Shown piece after piece: positions 1 through 10,352 of a DNA stretch of 64,000 nucleotides (within the stretch, counting starts at the first letter, position 1; every line of letters starts with the position of its first letter). The position numbers and the translations under genes are program-made. The DNA lies in assembly GCA_019918135.1 (NCBI GenBank), contig WBZZ01003873.1, positions 75,001 to 139,000 on the forward strand, read 5' to 3'. This DNA comes from Paulinella micropora. Its lineage: Eukaryota; Cercozoa; Imbricatea; Euglyphida; Paulinellidae. The notes under the pieces are model-generated. The model was not told where the DNA came from and did not search any database. It saw only the letters and a program-made list of their open reading frames with translations.

Positions 1-1666
1 AGTTTGGCCCAAAGTCACGAGCAAGCGATTCGAGTGGTGCGGTTCAGTGATGCCCGTTGCGGCGTGGCGGAAAGGGCAAACTGCGGTATTCTTGGTCGTG
101 TAGCACGTGATGTACCCCGAAGGCTTCCAAACGACGTTTTCGATCTTGACATCGTGCCCCAAGTAGGGTACAATGTGCGCACGCAGGATCGCGCTCATTT
201 GGTCCTGCGCGTAGCGCCGGGGCCCGCCGAGGGTGAGGGCGAAGTCCTCACCCCCTGGCGCAGGCCTTGGCGCGCGATGAACTTGGCCGGCGACTTCTCC
301 TCCCCAATTCAAAGGGCCTACCGACCTGCGAGACACAATAGGGTCACTCTGAACCTGAGCCCTCCTTTTGCCACGCAATACAGGCGCGGGGGGTGGCCCC
401 CGGGTTGTGCGCTCAGGACTAGAGGCCTTGCTCTCGGGCGGAGCTGGGTGTAGAGTAGAAGCCCCTTTTCCGGGCGAATCCCCGGGGAAGGCGCGGAGGC
501 CCTTGAGCGGCCCTTTGGCGCGCGCTCGTTTCTGGCGGGGAAATTGAGGGCGGGCAGCACCCCCTTAGTGGGGGCGGCGCTACGCTCGCGGAAGCGCGCG
601 GGGCGTCGAAGTCCTGCCACGCGGTGCCCCGACGGGTAGCGTCAGTTTCGCCCACGCTGGCTTGGAGCATGAAGGTGTCCAAGGCCTCGTCTGTCATGCT
701 GTCGCAGGTGTCGAAGACGAGGCTTGTCGCGAGGAATTCGAGCGAAGGGTCACAAAGCGAGGGAGGCAAGCTGGAGCTGGAGCTTGAGCTGGAGCTGGAG
801 CTGCCGCCTGCCGGGCGGTATTGGTAGCGGGCAAAGGGGAGCAAAGGCCGCTGCGCATAGACGGGGTTGTGGCAGGATTCGCCAAAGGGGCACTGCGATA
901 GATCGCGCGCGCCCGCCTGGAAGCAGCCTGCGCAGGGCTTGCGTTCGGCCTTGTCACAGAACGGATAGCGACACATTCCCCCTCCTTGCTTGTAGATGGA
1001 GAGGTCCACCACGGTGGACAGGTCGAGGTCCTGCGCAAAGGACGGATGGAGGCGCGCAAATTCGTCGGTGGCCTCACGCATGAGCAAGCCGGCGTCTGCC
1101 CAGCCTAGGACCAGCCCGGGGAAGACGAGGTGGTATGAAAGTTTGTCATATCTCTTAAGCTGGCGGCGGCGGGCCCCGCCTGATGTGTGGGGCAGGTTCT
1201 GCCACCTTTCCACGCGGCCGTGACTCTGCAGCACGTGCGCGGTGCAGGCGGCCCAGGCCTCAGCCGCGGACTTGCCCTCGGCGACCAGACGCACAACAAT
1301 GAGGCGGGCCAGCACGACAAGGAAGCGCTGCACGAATTCCAAAAAACGCTTGGGCGTGAGCTCCCGAGTTTGCCGCGCGTCGAGATCGACTATGAGGGCC
1401 GAGGGGTTATGTATGACCTGGACCAGGGCGATTCTGTTGAACACGTGTGCGTAGGGGTTGCACGCCAGCCTGCGTAACAAGCCTGCCATTAATTTCTGCT
1501 CGGGGAGCGCAAGGTGGAGCCGGCCGCCTGACATGAGTGTAAAGTTGGGGGCAAGCTTTTGCTCCTGCACACGACGCCTGCCCGTGGCCAGCAGGGTCTG
1601 GATGTGCATGTACAAGCTATGGCCCAAAATCCAAGGTTTTGCCTGCTGCGGTGTTAGGGTCTGCAT
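1..1666 (-). pseudogene. PrimPol/UL52-type primase, copy A (cut by left edge)
   Basis: Archaeo-eukaryotic-type primase that would synthesise primers at replication forks. The gene starts at the ATG at 1664-1666. The main open stretch (to 419) codes for 415 residues. It shows the DxD metal motif (IVDLDARQ, D94/D96), the SYH motif (KLSYHLVFP, 177-179), a third acidic residue (VVDLS, D221) and a basic RYPFCDK segment (233-239), followed by a Cys cluster at 246-265. Near the left edge the same strand codes for a UL52/PrimPol-like zinc finger (CPFRHAATG, then HHSNRLLVTLG). A poly-Ser run lies near residues 290-300. The reading frame is not continuous across the whole span, so the gene looks broken (about one interruption, unless spliced), and it runs out of the window. 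A paralogue lies at 51301-53158. The fold assignment rests on motifs only. Confidence 0.6.
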
Positions 1667-2066
1667 CCTTTGACAATTCGGGTATTTTGTTTATTGTTTA
1701 TTTGTATGGCTTTCTTGTTCTTTTTGAGAAGAGAGAGAGGGAAAGAGAGGGGGGGGGGAGAGGGAACTGTGGCGGGGGAAGGGAAGAGAAAGGGGGTAGG
1801 GGGGGGGGGAGAGGGAGGGGAGTGACACCCCTGGGTGTCCCTTTCCCTTTGTCTATGCGGAAAGCACGGGCACCAAAAAAAAAAGAAAAGAGGGGATGGA
1901 AGCAGGTAGTGAAAGAAAGGGTGCGCACGATGAGCGCAGCGGGAGTGTTTGCGGGTGGGCGAGGGAAAAAGGGGAAAGGAAGAGGACGGGGGCGCCCCCC
2001 CCCCACACACCCTCCGCCGCGCTACAGCGCGGCGCACCAAAAAAGAAGAAAAGAGGGGAGGAGGGG
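1667..2066. repeat. Purine-rich spacer with ~95-bp direct duplication
   Basis: This gap between the divergent primase and RING genes is dominated by G/A-rich low-complexity sequence. A block of about 95 bp at about 1868-1956 recurs at about 2036-2133, running into the start of the RING gene. Both copies contain the sequence GTGCGCACGATGAGCGCAGC followed by GGGAGTGTTTGCGGGTGGGCG. Each also carries an ATG-containing segment (GGGGATGGAA). The duplication therefore copies a potential promoter/start region. A GGGGGCGCCCCCC palindrome lies near 1990. Confidence 0.7.
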
Positions 2067-4148
2067 ATGGAAACAGGCAGTGAAAGCAAGGGTGCGCACG
2101 ATGAGCGCAGCGGGAGTGTTTGCGGGTGGGCGAACGGGGACGTAGACCAAGATCCGCGCCAAGTAGCCGACCGCAGCAACCTGTCGTTTTTTCTGCAGAG
2201 CAATGCCTGTCAGGGTGTTTTTCTGCCTTTTCTGGAGTTTTTTGTTCGGAATGGCGACGTGGCAGCGACGGAGCAGATGTTGGAGTACATGGTGTCTGAG
2301 GCGAGGGGGCGGGCAAGAATCCTGCGACGGGTCGGCCCGTTCCACGTGCGGTTGGGGCGGGGCGTGGGATCGGGTGGTCTGCGCAAAGACTTGTTTTTGC
2401 TGTACTGCAAGCTGGCGGCCGAGGGCCTGGGCGACGCGCCGACACTAAAAGCGTTGTGGGCGGGTTTGGAGCAGGTGGCGATGGGTTGTGGGCGTAGGGC
2501 CACAGAGCAGCAGAGGGTGGCGGACACGGTGCTGAGCCTGCTGTCGGGCCGCAGGGCGCTGACAACCCGAGCTGAGCTAGCTCCCGTCTTGTCGCTGGTG
2601 AGCAAGGCCGGGAGCGGCGTGCTGCCCCCCTTGTTGTACGCCAACACTTGGGTCAGCTGGCTGGGCGCCGTGGGACGGGTGTGGCAGACGCTGCGCAGCA
2701 GCAGCTACCCTTTGGCGCGGCCGCTGCTGACGGTGCTGCTCGGTCTGCAGTCCGAGCGGGGGGCCCAAGCCGCGCAGAAGATGTCCAAGGTGTTCTTTCT
2801 CGAGATGTTGTTGCTGGACCTGCTGCGATCGCTCGAGCTGGAGCTGGCGAGATTGATGAAAGGCCGGGCTTCCGGGAGGCTTGCGACGTGTTCGCCATCC
2901 TGAACGCGTCGTTGCTGCAGCTGAGGCGCAACGAGCTGTTTGCCATACTTCTCGATGCCAAGGAGTTGTTGCAGCTTTCGGACTGGACCTGGGCCGCGGC
3001 GGCCGTCGCGGGACATTCTCCGGTTTTGCTCAAGTTTTTTTTGCAGCAGGCTCCCGCCCCCTTGCCGCAGCGGCAGCTGCAGACGTTGCTGGAGATGGCG
3101 GTGGCGGGGGTGTACACAGAAGACGACGACGACGAGAAAGAGGGAGAGGGAGACGGGGGAGAAGAGGAGGATCGGGGGCGTGGCTGGGGAATCAAGAGGC
3201 CCTACCTACCGCAGGCTCTGTGCCTGGTCGGCCTGCTGCTGCAGACAGGTGCCTCCCTAGAGCTGGACTGGCTCCAGGACTGGGGACCAAGCTTCGAGAG
3301 CTCGCACGGCCGGTGGCGCAAGCTGCGATCAAGCCTGGTACAGCACGGGCTGAGGCAGCCTGCCCAGCTGGTTGCGTACTTGAACGAGTTTTGCGATCCA
3401 GCATGGGTGGCTTCCCTGTGCCGCTCGTCGTGTGACAACAGCGAAGACGATGAGGACGAGGACGACGACGACGAGCTCGGCGGCGGACGAGAGCAACGAC
3501 TCGTTTATAAACGACGAGGACGAGTACGAGCAAGAAGAAGCCCAGCCAGAGTCTGACTCCGAGGAAGAAGCGCAGGAACGCGAACCGCGGAACTACGGGC
3601 ACCACCCGGGCTGCGGCCGCTGCAAAGACTGCGAGCGCGAGAGGGAGGCGACCAAGCGACGGCTGGCGGAGGCGCGCCAGGCGTTGGAGTCGGTCAAGAA
3701 GGAGCTGGCCGGCACGGAGGAGTCTGGGAAAGCGCTGCGGCGCGAGAACATGAAGCTGGAGGCCGCGGCCGCCCGCGGGCGGCAGGAGTTGCAGGCATTG
3801 GAAAACAAGCTGCGCGACACCCGCACACTTTGCAAGAGAGCTAAACTACATCTTCGCGGCCTGCGGCGTAAAGAAAAGAAAGCCCAAGCCCCGCCGCAGG
3901 AGGCCGCCGTGGCTCCGCTGAATGCGGCGCAAGGCCCCCGAGACGCTGTGCCGGAAAACGAGGAAGAAGAGAACGACGCTACCCGCGCGCAATGCGCAGT
4001 TTGCCTGAACGAGCCCGGCAAAGAAACGGGACCCCTCGTCGTGTTCTTCCCCTGCGCACACGCCCGGATCTGCGCAGACTGCGCTGCACAGCTGGAGCGC
4101 TGCCCCTTGTGTCGGCAGGAAATCAGAGAATTCGTGGCTCCCGTCTGA
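2067..4148 (+). pseudogene. C-terminal RING-finger protein, copy A
   Basis: Probable RING-type ubiquitin ligase. The C-terminus has a C3HC4 finger: CAVCLNEPGKE, then FPCAHARICADC, then ERCPLCRQEI, ending just before the stop at 4146-4148. Upstream comes a helical N-terminal region with no family I recognise, then an acidic Glu/Asp-rich hinge (about 3430-3570), a CxxC pair (GCGRCKDCER) and a long Glu/Lys/Arg coiled coil. The same architecture is found at 46907-48921, and the two proteins are clear paralogues along their length. Coding potential shifts between frames along the gene, so it looks broken (about two interruptions) unless splicing explains it. The closest ATG consistent with the paralogue is at 2067; an upstream in-frame ATG exists at 1896 inside the duplicated leader. 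Confidence 0.6.
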
Positions 4149-4185
4149 ACCCCTGAAAAAAAAGTTTCGTGTGAGTTTTTTCTTC

Positions 4186-4199
4186 TTTTTAATTAAAAG
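4186..4199. terminator. AT-rich gene-end signal (TTTTTAATTAAAAG)
   Basis: This lies about 40 bp after the RING gene stop and just before the end of the convergent adhesin gene. It is near-palindromic, so it could serve both strands. Similar TTAATTAAA/TTAATAAA motifs follow many genes in this window. Confidence 0.5.
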
Positions 4200-4227
4200 G
4201 CTTATGCAGTGCGGGGTCTCCCCAACC

Positions 4228-7200
4228 TCAGTCTGTGCTTCGCCGGCCGCTCCCCCCCCCCCCCCCCACCCCTTGCGCAACTGCTAGCGCTCCTAATCCG
4301 TCTTTGCAGCACATAACCCCATCCACTAAATAATTGCTTTTGTTCACTAGCCGGCTCTGGTTGACAGTTCCTTCCGACTTCCAGCGCACGCTCGGTGGAA
4401 AATTAAAGCCCAACCCCTGCGGAGCAAAATATCTGTTTACATCCAAATAATTAATCAACTCAGTACACAAGGCTGTACTTCCGTTGGGACCAAGGCCGTG
4501 AAGTCCGCTGAAGTTGGTTTGGCCAAGCCCTTCACAACCACCCGCCGCTACAAAGTACTGCTGGGAGGCGCTGACAAGCGTCGGATTAATTTGTAAGTTT
4601 GAATCGGTTGGAAGGCGACAGACGTGAAAGTTGTAGCTACAGGCCCCCCCGGCGGTGCTGCCGCGCTGCAGTGGGTTGCCGGTCTGTCCTGCTAGGCTAC
4701 CTGGGCTCGCGTAAAGGCCCGGCAAAGAAAAGCTGGCAGGGCACTGATAGGAAGGCCAACCTGAATCCTCGTCAAGCCCAAACGGCCTTTTGTGGCTGCT
4801 GCACGGCGTTCTCGGCCAGGCACAGCTACAGGGGTCATCAAAGGTACAGCCAACACCCGCAGGCTCCCAGCATCTAGTGCATTGGTATTTATCTCCAGCT
4901 GGTTTCGTGCAGCCAGTGCAGCACCACTCGTTGAAAAACATGTCGTCTACTGTAGCCTGCCCAGAGGCGCTGGGCTGTATTTGGGTGATGACAAATCTGT
5001 AGTGGGAGTACATGGCGGGGTTGTCAATGACCAAAGTTTTCTCGTGCCCTAGCCATAATGGAGGGCTGTTGGTCAGCTGTGACAGAATGTGCCAGTTGAC
5101 TAAATCGTACCCGCCCAGCAGCGCAAAGCTGACGGGAGTGCCGGCACACACCCCGTGGGCGTTGGTTGTCTGACGACAGCCAAAGGAGTAGCTAGTTATC
5201 ACCCTCTCAGACGAGTGGGAGAGCTGCACCCACTCCCCCGCAATGCCCGCGCTGCTCTTTGTGCCCAGGTAGGCGCCCGTTGCCACGTCATATAAATTGT
5301 CCGAGGCCCATCTAGACGCGCCCGTGTACGCGCCCACTAGCGCCCAGAGAAAGGCCGAGCTACCACTCTGCGAAAGCGTCCAGGATTTATAGGTAAGAGA
5401 GGTCGACCAATTTGAGTAAAAGGCTCTATTGGTTCTCTTGCAGTCGCTGTCAGCCGGCCACATGCTACATTCGTCTTGCTGGTAGCAGCCCTGTCCTAGG
5501 CCTCCCCCGAGCCACGCTCTAGCATCGCAGGTGCAATTGTAGCTGCTGATAGGAACATTAGCGCAGCTGGGGCAGCACCATTCCCGCAGCCAAAGGCGTT
5601 GAATCCCTACAAACGTAGTGCTAGTACCCTTGGTCACGACCAGCCGGTAAACGCTGTAGGGGCCTGGCTGGTCAATGAAAAATCTTTGCCTGGCGCGCGC
5701 CCCCGACCAGCTGATGGCCGGTTTATGCAGCAGTGTGGTCCAGCTAGTGCCGCCGTCTCTGCTAGCTAGCAGTGTAAAGTTGCGCGGGGACCAGCTTAAA
5801 TACGGGGGCGCTTGCATGATGAGCTGGGTGATGACACGTGGAACACTGATTTGCACCTGAATGTATTCCCCTGGGACACCCGCGGTGTTGACGGTTCCAG
5901 CGTAGATTCCGGATACATACGTACCAGCTGCGCACCGCCAGCCATCATTGGTGACAAAATCCGCAAACGCCATATATGGGATACTGCCTGCTGACGAAGC
6001 GCTCATGGTATAGGTGGCTGAGGCGGTTCTCAAGGTGTTGGCACTGAAGGAGGTAGTCTCGAGCGCCTGGTCGCAAGCGCTGTTCCAGGCGGTGCATTCG
6101 TTGATCTGCGGGCTGGGTGTGGGCGTGAGCGAGTTCGTGGCCGTCTCGGACGGCGTCGGCGTGGGCGTCACGGAGGGGGACAGTGTCGCGGAGAGCGACA
6201 CCGACGACGTCACGGACGGCGTCGGTGATGGGGGGACACACACCGGCGCTTCCACCGTGATTCTGACGTCTGCCAAGCGCGAGTTTGTAGGACACGTCGA
6301 ACCAGGATCATAAGAGGTCCAGTGTTTATACACCACGAAGCGGTACGCGGTGTAGTCCGACGTCGGGGTCAAGCTCACGGTCTGCTGCTGCCCCGCGGCC
6401 CAGCCCGTCCAACCACTGCCTGTTGCAAGCAGGGTCCAGCCGGTGTTGCTGGCGGGGTTGTTCGACCCATAGACCTGCAACGTTTCAACAGCTGAAATTT
6501 CCGGACACCCACTTGCAGACGTGCAAGAGTTAACACCGCTAGGAAGCGTGCGCTTGTAAGCAACGACCCCAACCGACCACAACCTTGCGGGAACGTTGTT
6601 CGACTTGGTTATTTGCACGTAAGCCCCGCGTATCGTATTGGTTAATGCCGTACCTGAGGTGGCAAGACCTGAGCAGACGCCGTTTGTTTTCACGGTTGAA
6701 TAGGGCGTAGTACTATACCAATCAGTGAGGTAGTCGCCGTCTGTGGCGTCGGCCGCAACGGCGCCGAAGCCGCCGGAATACCCGCTGAGGCTGACGGTCC
6801 AGCCGAACAGTGTGCGGGGGGAAGTCAGTTGGCTTTGGTTGACGTAGCCCGAGTTGCACGTGCAGTAGAAGGAGCCGTACGTGTTAGTGCAGACGCCGTT
6901 GGCGGTGCAGCCGCCGCTGTTGGCAAGGGCGCACTCGTTGATGTCGGGCGACGCGGACGGCGTCACAGATATCGTGCGCGTCACGGACGGCGTCACAGAT
7001 ATTGTGGGTGACACGGAAGGCGTCACAGATATTGTGGGTGACACGGAAGGCGTCACAGATATTGTGGGCGTCACAGATATTGTCACAGATATCGTGGCAG
7101 TCACAGATATCGTCACAGACGGCGTCAGAGATCTGGTGGGCGTCACGGAGGAGGTTTGCGTCCTGGAGTCTGACTGCGTGGGTGTGGCGGTCGGCGACGC

Positions 7201-9438
7201 GCTGGTCGACCTGGACGCCGTGGCGGATGCAGTTGGCGTCACCGTAATGGTGGGTGTAACGGACGCCGTGGCGGAGGCCGTGACGGAGGCAGTTGCAGAA
7301 GCCGTGGTGGATGTAGTTGGTGTCACCGTAATGGTAGGCGTGATGGACGCCGTGGCGGTCAGCGAGGGGCTGTTGCTAAGCGAAGAGCCGAGGCTCCGCG
7401 ACGCCGCCGGGGTCGAAGACACCGACGCGGTCACCGACGCGGTCACCGACACGGTCGGTGACTCGGAAACACTCGGGGTGGCCGTAACGCTCGCGCTGGT
7501 CGACCCGGACGCCGTGGCGGAGGCAGTCGCAGAATCAGTGGCGGTCAGCGATGGGCTGTTGCTGAGCGAAGAACCGATGCTCCGCGACGCCGTCGGGGTC
7601 GACGACACCGACGCGGTCACCGACACGGTCGGTGACTCGGAAACACTCGGGGTGGCCGTAACGCTCGCGCTGGTCGACTCGGACGCCGTGGTGGATGCAG
7701 CTGGTGTCACCGTAATGGTAGGCGTGATGGACGCCGTGGCGGTCAGCGAGGGGCTGTTGCTGAGCGAGGAGCCGATGCTCCGCGACGCGGTCGGGGTCGA
7801 CGACACCGACGCAGTTACCGACACAGTCGCCGACGCCGTGGGCGTAGGCGTAGGCGTGGGCGTCTTGGTGGATTCAAAACTATTACAGGACGCTTCCTGT
7901 TCCAGCAGGGAGACCTCCAGGTGGCCCAGCGCCGCCTGCGTCGTGCAGCCTGCGTCAGCGCGCTGGTAAGCAGTGGGGAAAATAAAGCGAAAGCGACTAT
8001 AGAAAGCACTACCTATTACCGCGTCGGCCCCAAGACCGGCGGTGATGTTCCACTCCTGCGAGAGGTCAGGCGCGGGGGCCGCCTTGTACACGGTGCTCCA
8101 ACTCTGGCCCCCGTCGCGAGAACCTACTAGGTGGATTTCAGACAGCCAAGCAAGCGCCCCGTCGTCGGTGGCCCCCGGCTGGAACGGTTGCAGAACTAGG
8201 CTGCGCAGCCCCACGCGCCGAGCTTGAGAGCCCGAGCTCGTAAGTTCCAGGTATTCGCCGGGCACTCCACTTGCGCGGGAATCAACGCGCGGCGTAGTGG
8301 TAGTCGCCGCGTCGGCAGTGGCGTTATTGACGCAGGAAGCAGTAAGTTGCCAGCCCCCAAACTCTACTTTAAGCAGCCCGCCGGGCTGCTCTCTCTGCAC
8401 TAGCGTGTAGCGAGCCCGCCCCCAGGAATAGCCAGGGCGGCACAAGATCTGGCTGAGGTTTCCATTCAGCCTGGCTATCCTCTCCATCCAACCATCTGTT
8501 TTCGCCCGCGAAAGATTCAAGCCTGACCAGCTGCTAATCAGGTCGGCGTCCAAGATGTCTATGCCCGCAAACAGATAACTGACATCCGTCGCCTGTGACA
8601 TGTTCCACGGGAGGCTGACCGTAATCCGCAGCTTGGAGGCGTTCAGAAAACTCCCGCTAAAGTTGTGCACCGAGGACAGGTTCAGTTTGCTCAGCCCGGG
8701 AATCTCCTCGGCCCCGCTGCCCGCGAAGGCCAACGCCAGGCTTGTCACGCGCGAAGTTTCCCAGCCACGTACGTCTGGCACCAAACGAGGCGACCAGGCC
8801 AGCATGCCCGTTAGATCCTCGGCGTCGCGGACGCGCAGCCCACTCATGTTGAGGGGCAGCTCGGGGAGCTCCGCGAACGAGTAGCTCCAGTTGCGCACCA
8901 GCTCCGCGTCCTGCAGCCGCGACAAGGCGGGTAGCTCCAGCAGCCCCTGCGCGCGGTAGAAGTGCTGTCCGCCAGTGCGCGCCAGTCGCAGACCTCCCCA
9001 CTGTACAATGCGCAACACCACCATCCCCGTGGGGTTTCGCTCCCGCCACGCGGACGTCATCGCCCAGTCGGGCACCACGCCAGTGACAACGACGTCGTAC
9101 GTGCCCGGGGCTGGGTACGTGTGTTCGCACTTCCCGCCTGCGCCCTGGTCTGGGCAGGTGGTTTGCGTTCCGTCCCCCCAGTCCACATTGTACAACGCCG
9201 GCTGTTCCTGCTCTTGCAGCCGGCGTGCCCGTGCGCGCGTGCGCGGGGCAGTGGCAAGCCCCGCAGGCATCTCAAAGCGCAGGCCGCTCCGGTTGTCAAG
9301 CTGGCTTACGGTAAATAGAAGCGGCTCCGCGGATTTCCAGCTGCACCAGGGGGGGCGGGGGAACGCGTGGGCTGCATCCAGCGTACAGCACAGCCATAAC
9401 CCCAGTAGAAATAAGCTACGAGTGGCAGCCCTTGCCAT
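4228..9438 (-). CDS. Large secreted adhesin-like protein (PKD/BspA-like/EGF/Ser-Thr-rich)
   Basis: The 1736-residue protein starts at the ATG at 9436-9438, chosen because it gives a clean signal peptide (hydrophobic LFLLGLWLCC, then AHAFP). Domains in order: a PKD-like segment (NVDWGDGTQTT ... EHTYPAPGTYDVVV, about 85-125); BspA/DUF285-type repeats (about 160-330, with W-x-TSRVTSL and LNLSSVHNFSGSF); a discoidin-like stretch; a long Ser/Thr/Val-rich low-complexity region (about 525-830); a calcium-binding EGF domain (DINECALANSGGC ... CTCNSGY, about 831-870); further Ser/Thr linkers; and several Cys-rich modules with discoidin-like character and EGF remnants. It has many N-x-S/T sites and no obvious C-terminal membrane segment. 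A 15-base C tract (4252-4266) falls in the last codons, so the exact C-terminus is uncertain. Likely a virion-surface or host-contact glycoprotein. The mix of bacterial-type and animal-type modules suggests gene capture. Confidence 0.8.
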   Translation of the reverse strand: MARAATRSLFLLGLWLCCTLDAAHAFPRPPWCSWKSAEPLLFTVSQLDNRSGLRFEMPAGLATAPRTRARARRLQEQEQPALYNVDWGDGTQTTCPDQGAGGKCEHTYPAPGTYDVVVTGVVPDWAMTSAWRERNPTGMVVLRIVQWGGLRLARTGGQHFYRAQGLLELPALSRLQDAELVRNWSYSFAELPELPLNMSGLRVRDAEDLTGMLAWSPRLVPDVRGWETSRVTSLALAFAGSGAEEIPGLSKLNLSSVHNFSGSFLNASKLRITVSLPWNMSQATDVSYLFAGIDILDADLISSWSGLNLSRAKTDGWMERIARLNGNLSQILCRPGYSWGRARYTLVQREQPGGLLKVEFGGWQLTASCVNNATADAATTTTPRVDSRASGVPGEYLELTSSGSQARRVGLRSLVLQPFQPGATDDGALAWLSEIHLVGSRDGGQSWSTVYKAAPAPDLSQEWNITAGLGADAVIGSAFYSRFRFIFPTAYQRADAGCTTQAALGHLEVSLLEQEASCNSFESTKTPTPTPTPTASATVSVTASVSSTPTASRSIGSSLSNSPSLTATASITPTITVTPAASTTASESTSASVTATPSVSESPTVSVTASVSSTPTASRSIGSSLSNSPSLTATDSATASATASGSTSASVTATPSVSESPTVSVTASVTASVSSTPAASRSLGSSLSNSPSLTATASITPTITVTPTTSTTASATASVTASATASVTPTITVTPTASATASRSTSASPTATPTQSDSRTQTSSVTPTRSLTPSVTISVTATISVTISVTPTISVTPSVSPTISVTPSVSPTISVTPSVTRTISVTPSASPDINECALANSGGCTANGVCTNTYGSFYCTCNSGYVNQSQLTSPRTLFGWTVSLSGYSGGFGAVAADATDGDYLTDWYSTTPYSTVKTNGVCSGLATSGTALTNTIRGAYVQITKSNNVPARLWSVGVVAYKRTLPSGVNSCTSASGCPEISAVETLQVYGSNNPASNTGWTLLATGSGWTGWAAGQQQTVSLTPTSDYTAYRFVVYKHWTSYDPGSTCPTNSRLADVRITVEAPVCVPPSPTPSVTSSVSLSATLSPSVTPTPTPSETATNSLTPTPSPQINECTAWNSACDQALETTSFSANTLRTASATYTMSASSAGSIPYMAFADFVTNDGWRCAAGTYVSGIYAGTVNTAGVPGEYIQVQISVPRVITQLIMQAPPYLSWSPRNFTLLASRDGGTSWTTLLHKPAISWSGARARQRFFIDQPGPYSVYRLVVTKGTSTTFVGIQRLWLREWCCPSCANVPISSYNCTCDARAWLGGGLGQGCYQQDECSMWPADSDCKRTNRAFYSNWSTSLTYKSWTLSQSGSSAFLWALVGAYTGASRWASDNLYDVATGAYLGTKSSAGIAGEWVQLSHSSERVITSYSFGCRQTTNAHGVCAGTPVSFALLGGYDLVNWHILSQLTNSPPLWLGHEKTLVIDNPAMYSHYRFVITQIQPSASGQATVDDMFFNEWCCTGCTKPAGDKYQCTRCWEPAGVGCTFDDPCSCAWPRTPCSSHKRPFGLDEDSGWPSYQCPASFSLPGLYASPGSLAGQTGNPLQRGSTAGGACSYNFHVCRLPTDSNLQINPTLVSASQQYFVAAGGCEGLGQTNFSGLHGLGPNGSTALCTELINYLDVNRYFAPQGLGFNFPPSVRWKSEGTVNQSRLVNKSNYLVDGVMCCKDGLGALAVAQGVGGGGGSGRRSTD
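6950..7870 (-). repeat. Ser/Thr-rich internal repeats of the adhesin
   Basis: The coding DNA contains imperfect tandem and nested repeats: a short unit encoding S-V-T-P-T-I (6955-7140), and longer duplicated blocks of roughly 180-250 bp (compare 7330-7500, 7540-7690 and 7720-7830) encoding ASRS-x-GSSLSNSPSLTA and flanking sequence. The antisense frame stays open here only because of the repeat composition. Confidence 0.75.
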
Positions 9439-9575
9439 TGTCTCAGAATCTGGTGGTTGTTGTTTGTTGTAGTAGTAGTACTTTTTTTGACGTGCTTCTT
9501 CTTCTTTTGACGTGCTTCTTTTTTTTTTCCGCAAAAAAAAGGCAGGTTTTAATAAAAATCGATTACGTCGTTGCC

Positions 9576-10298
9576 TTATCTAATTATGCGTATTGCAGGC
9601 CGCAGCCACCAGCGGGTGCGCCGGTACCACTTGGCCGCGCGCTTGTTGTCGCGCGGCACGCCTACGCCCTCGAAGTAACACCAGCTCATGGCCAGCCGGG
9701 CGGTAGCGTGGCCCGCTTGTGCGGCGCGGCGATACCAGCTCACAGCTGCGCCCAAGTCTTGCTCGACCCCTCGCCCCTTGGCGTAGCAAAGCCCCACTCG
9801 GTACTGCGCGCTGGGCAGTCCTTGCCGAGCGGCTAAGCGATACCAGCCAAGTGCTTTCTCGTCGTCTGGCGCAATGCCGTGACCGCTCTCGTAACAAAGC
9901 CCCAAGTTGTATTGAGCGGCTGCAAGCCCCGCAAGCGCGGCTTGCAAATACCATCTCACAGCTACGCACGGGTCTCGCCCGACTCCTCGCCCCCTCGCGT
10001 AACACACTCCAAGGCTAAGCTGGGCTGCCGCCAGCCCCTGACGGGCTGCCAGGCGGTAGTAGGATGCGGCCCGCGCCGCGTCACGGCCAGTGCCCTGGCC
10101 CGTCTCATAGGACACCCCTACTTTAAACAACGCTTCAGTCACTCCTTGCTCGGCAGCTGCCTTGTACCAACCGAACGCCTGTGTCGGGCACGCAGCCACC
10201 CCATGGCCCCGTTCGTAACACAGCCCTACGTTAAACTGAGCTCGGGCCGAGCCGTCCTGCGCAGCCCTAAGGTGGCCTGCCAGGGCCTGCTCTGCCAT
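9576..10298 (-). CDS. Sel1-like repeat protein
   Basis: The 240-residue protein starts at ATG 10296-10298. It consists almost entirely of about six 36-residue Sel1 repeats, recognised by A-x-Y/F-x-LG-x-CY-x-x-G-x-GV ... A-x-x-W-Y-x-x-AA-x-x-G (for example FNVGLCYERGHGV, LSLGVCYARGRGV, YRVGLCYAKGRGV). Sel1 repeats form alpha-solenoids that scaffold protein complexes and are common in giant-virus and amoeba-associated genomes. No signal peptide or extra domain is visible. A decayed relative lies at about 57290-57888. A TTTTAATAAAAA gene-end motif lies just past the stop (9547-9558). The family call is secure; the partner is unknown. Confidence 0.9.
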   Translation of the reverse strand: MAEQALAGHLRAAQDGSARAQFNVGLCYERGHGVAACPTQAFGWYKAAAEQGVTEALFKVGVSYETGQGTGRDAARAASYYRLAARQGLAAAQLSLGVCYARGRGVGRDPCVAVRWYLQAALAGLAAAQYNLGLCYESGHGIAPDDEKALGWYRLAARQGLPSAQYRVGLCYAKGRGVEQDLGAAVSWYRRAAQAGHATARLAMSWCYFEGVGVPRDNKRAAKWYRRTRWWLRPAIRIIR

Positions 10299-10352
10299 GA
10301 TAAAGTCCAGGTCGGAGTGAGCTGCACAAGTTTATAGCGACAGTGCGCACGA

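Noticed and set aside
1654-2565. A 303-codon minus-strand frame rich in Pro and Ser upstream of the primase
   Set aside because: It covers purine-rich low-complexity DNA and the antisense of the RING gene. No start or domain.
6881-7969. A 362-codon plus-strand frame inside the adhesin gene
   Set aside because: It is an antisense shadow of the Ser/Thr-rich repeats. The minus-strand frame has a signal peptide and recognisable domains.
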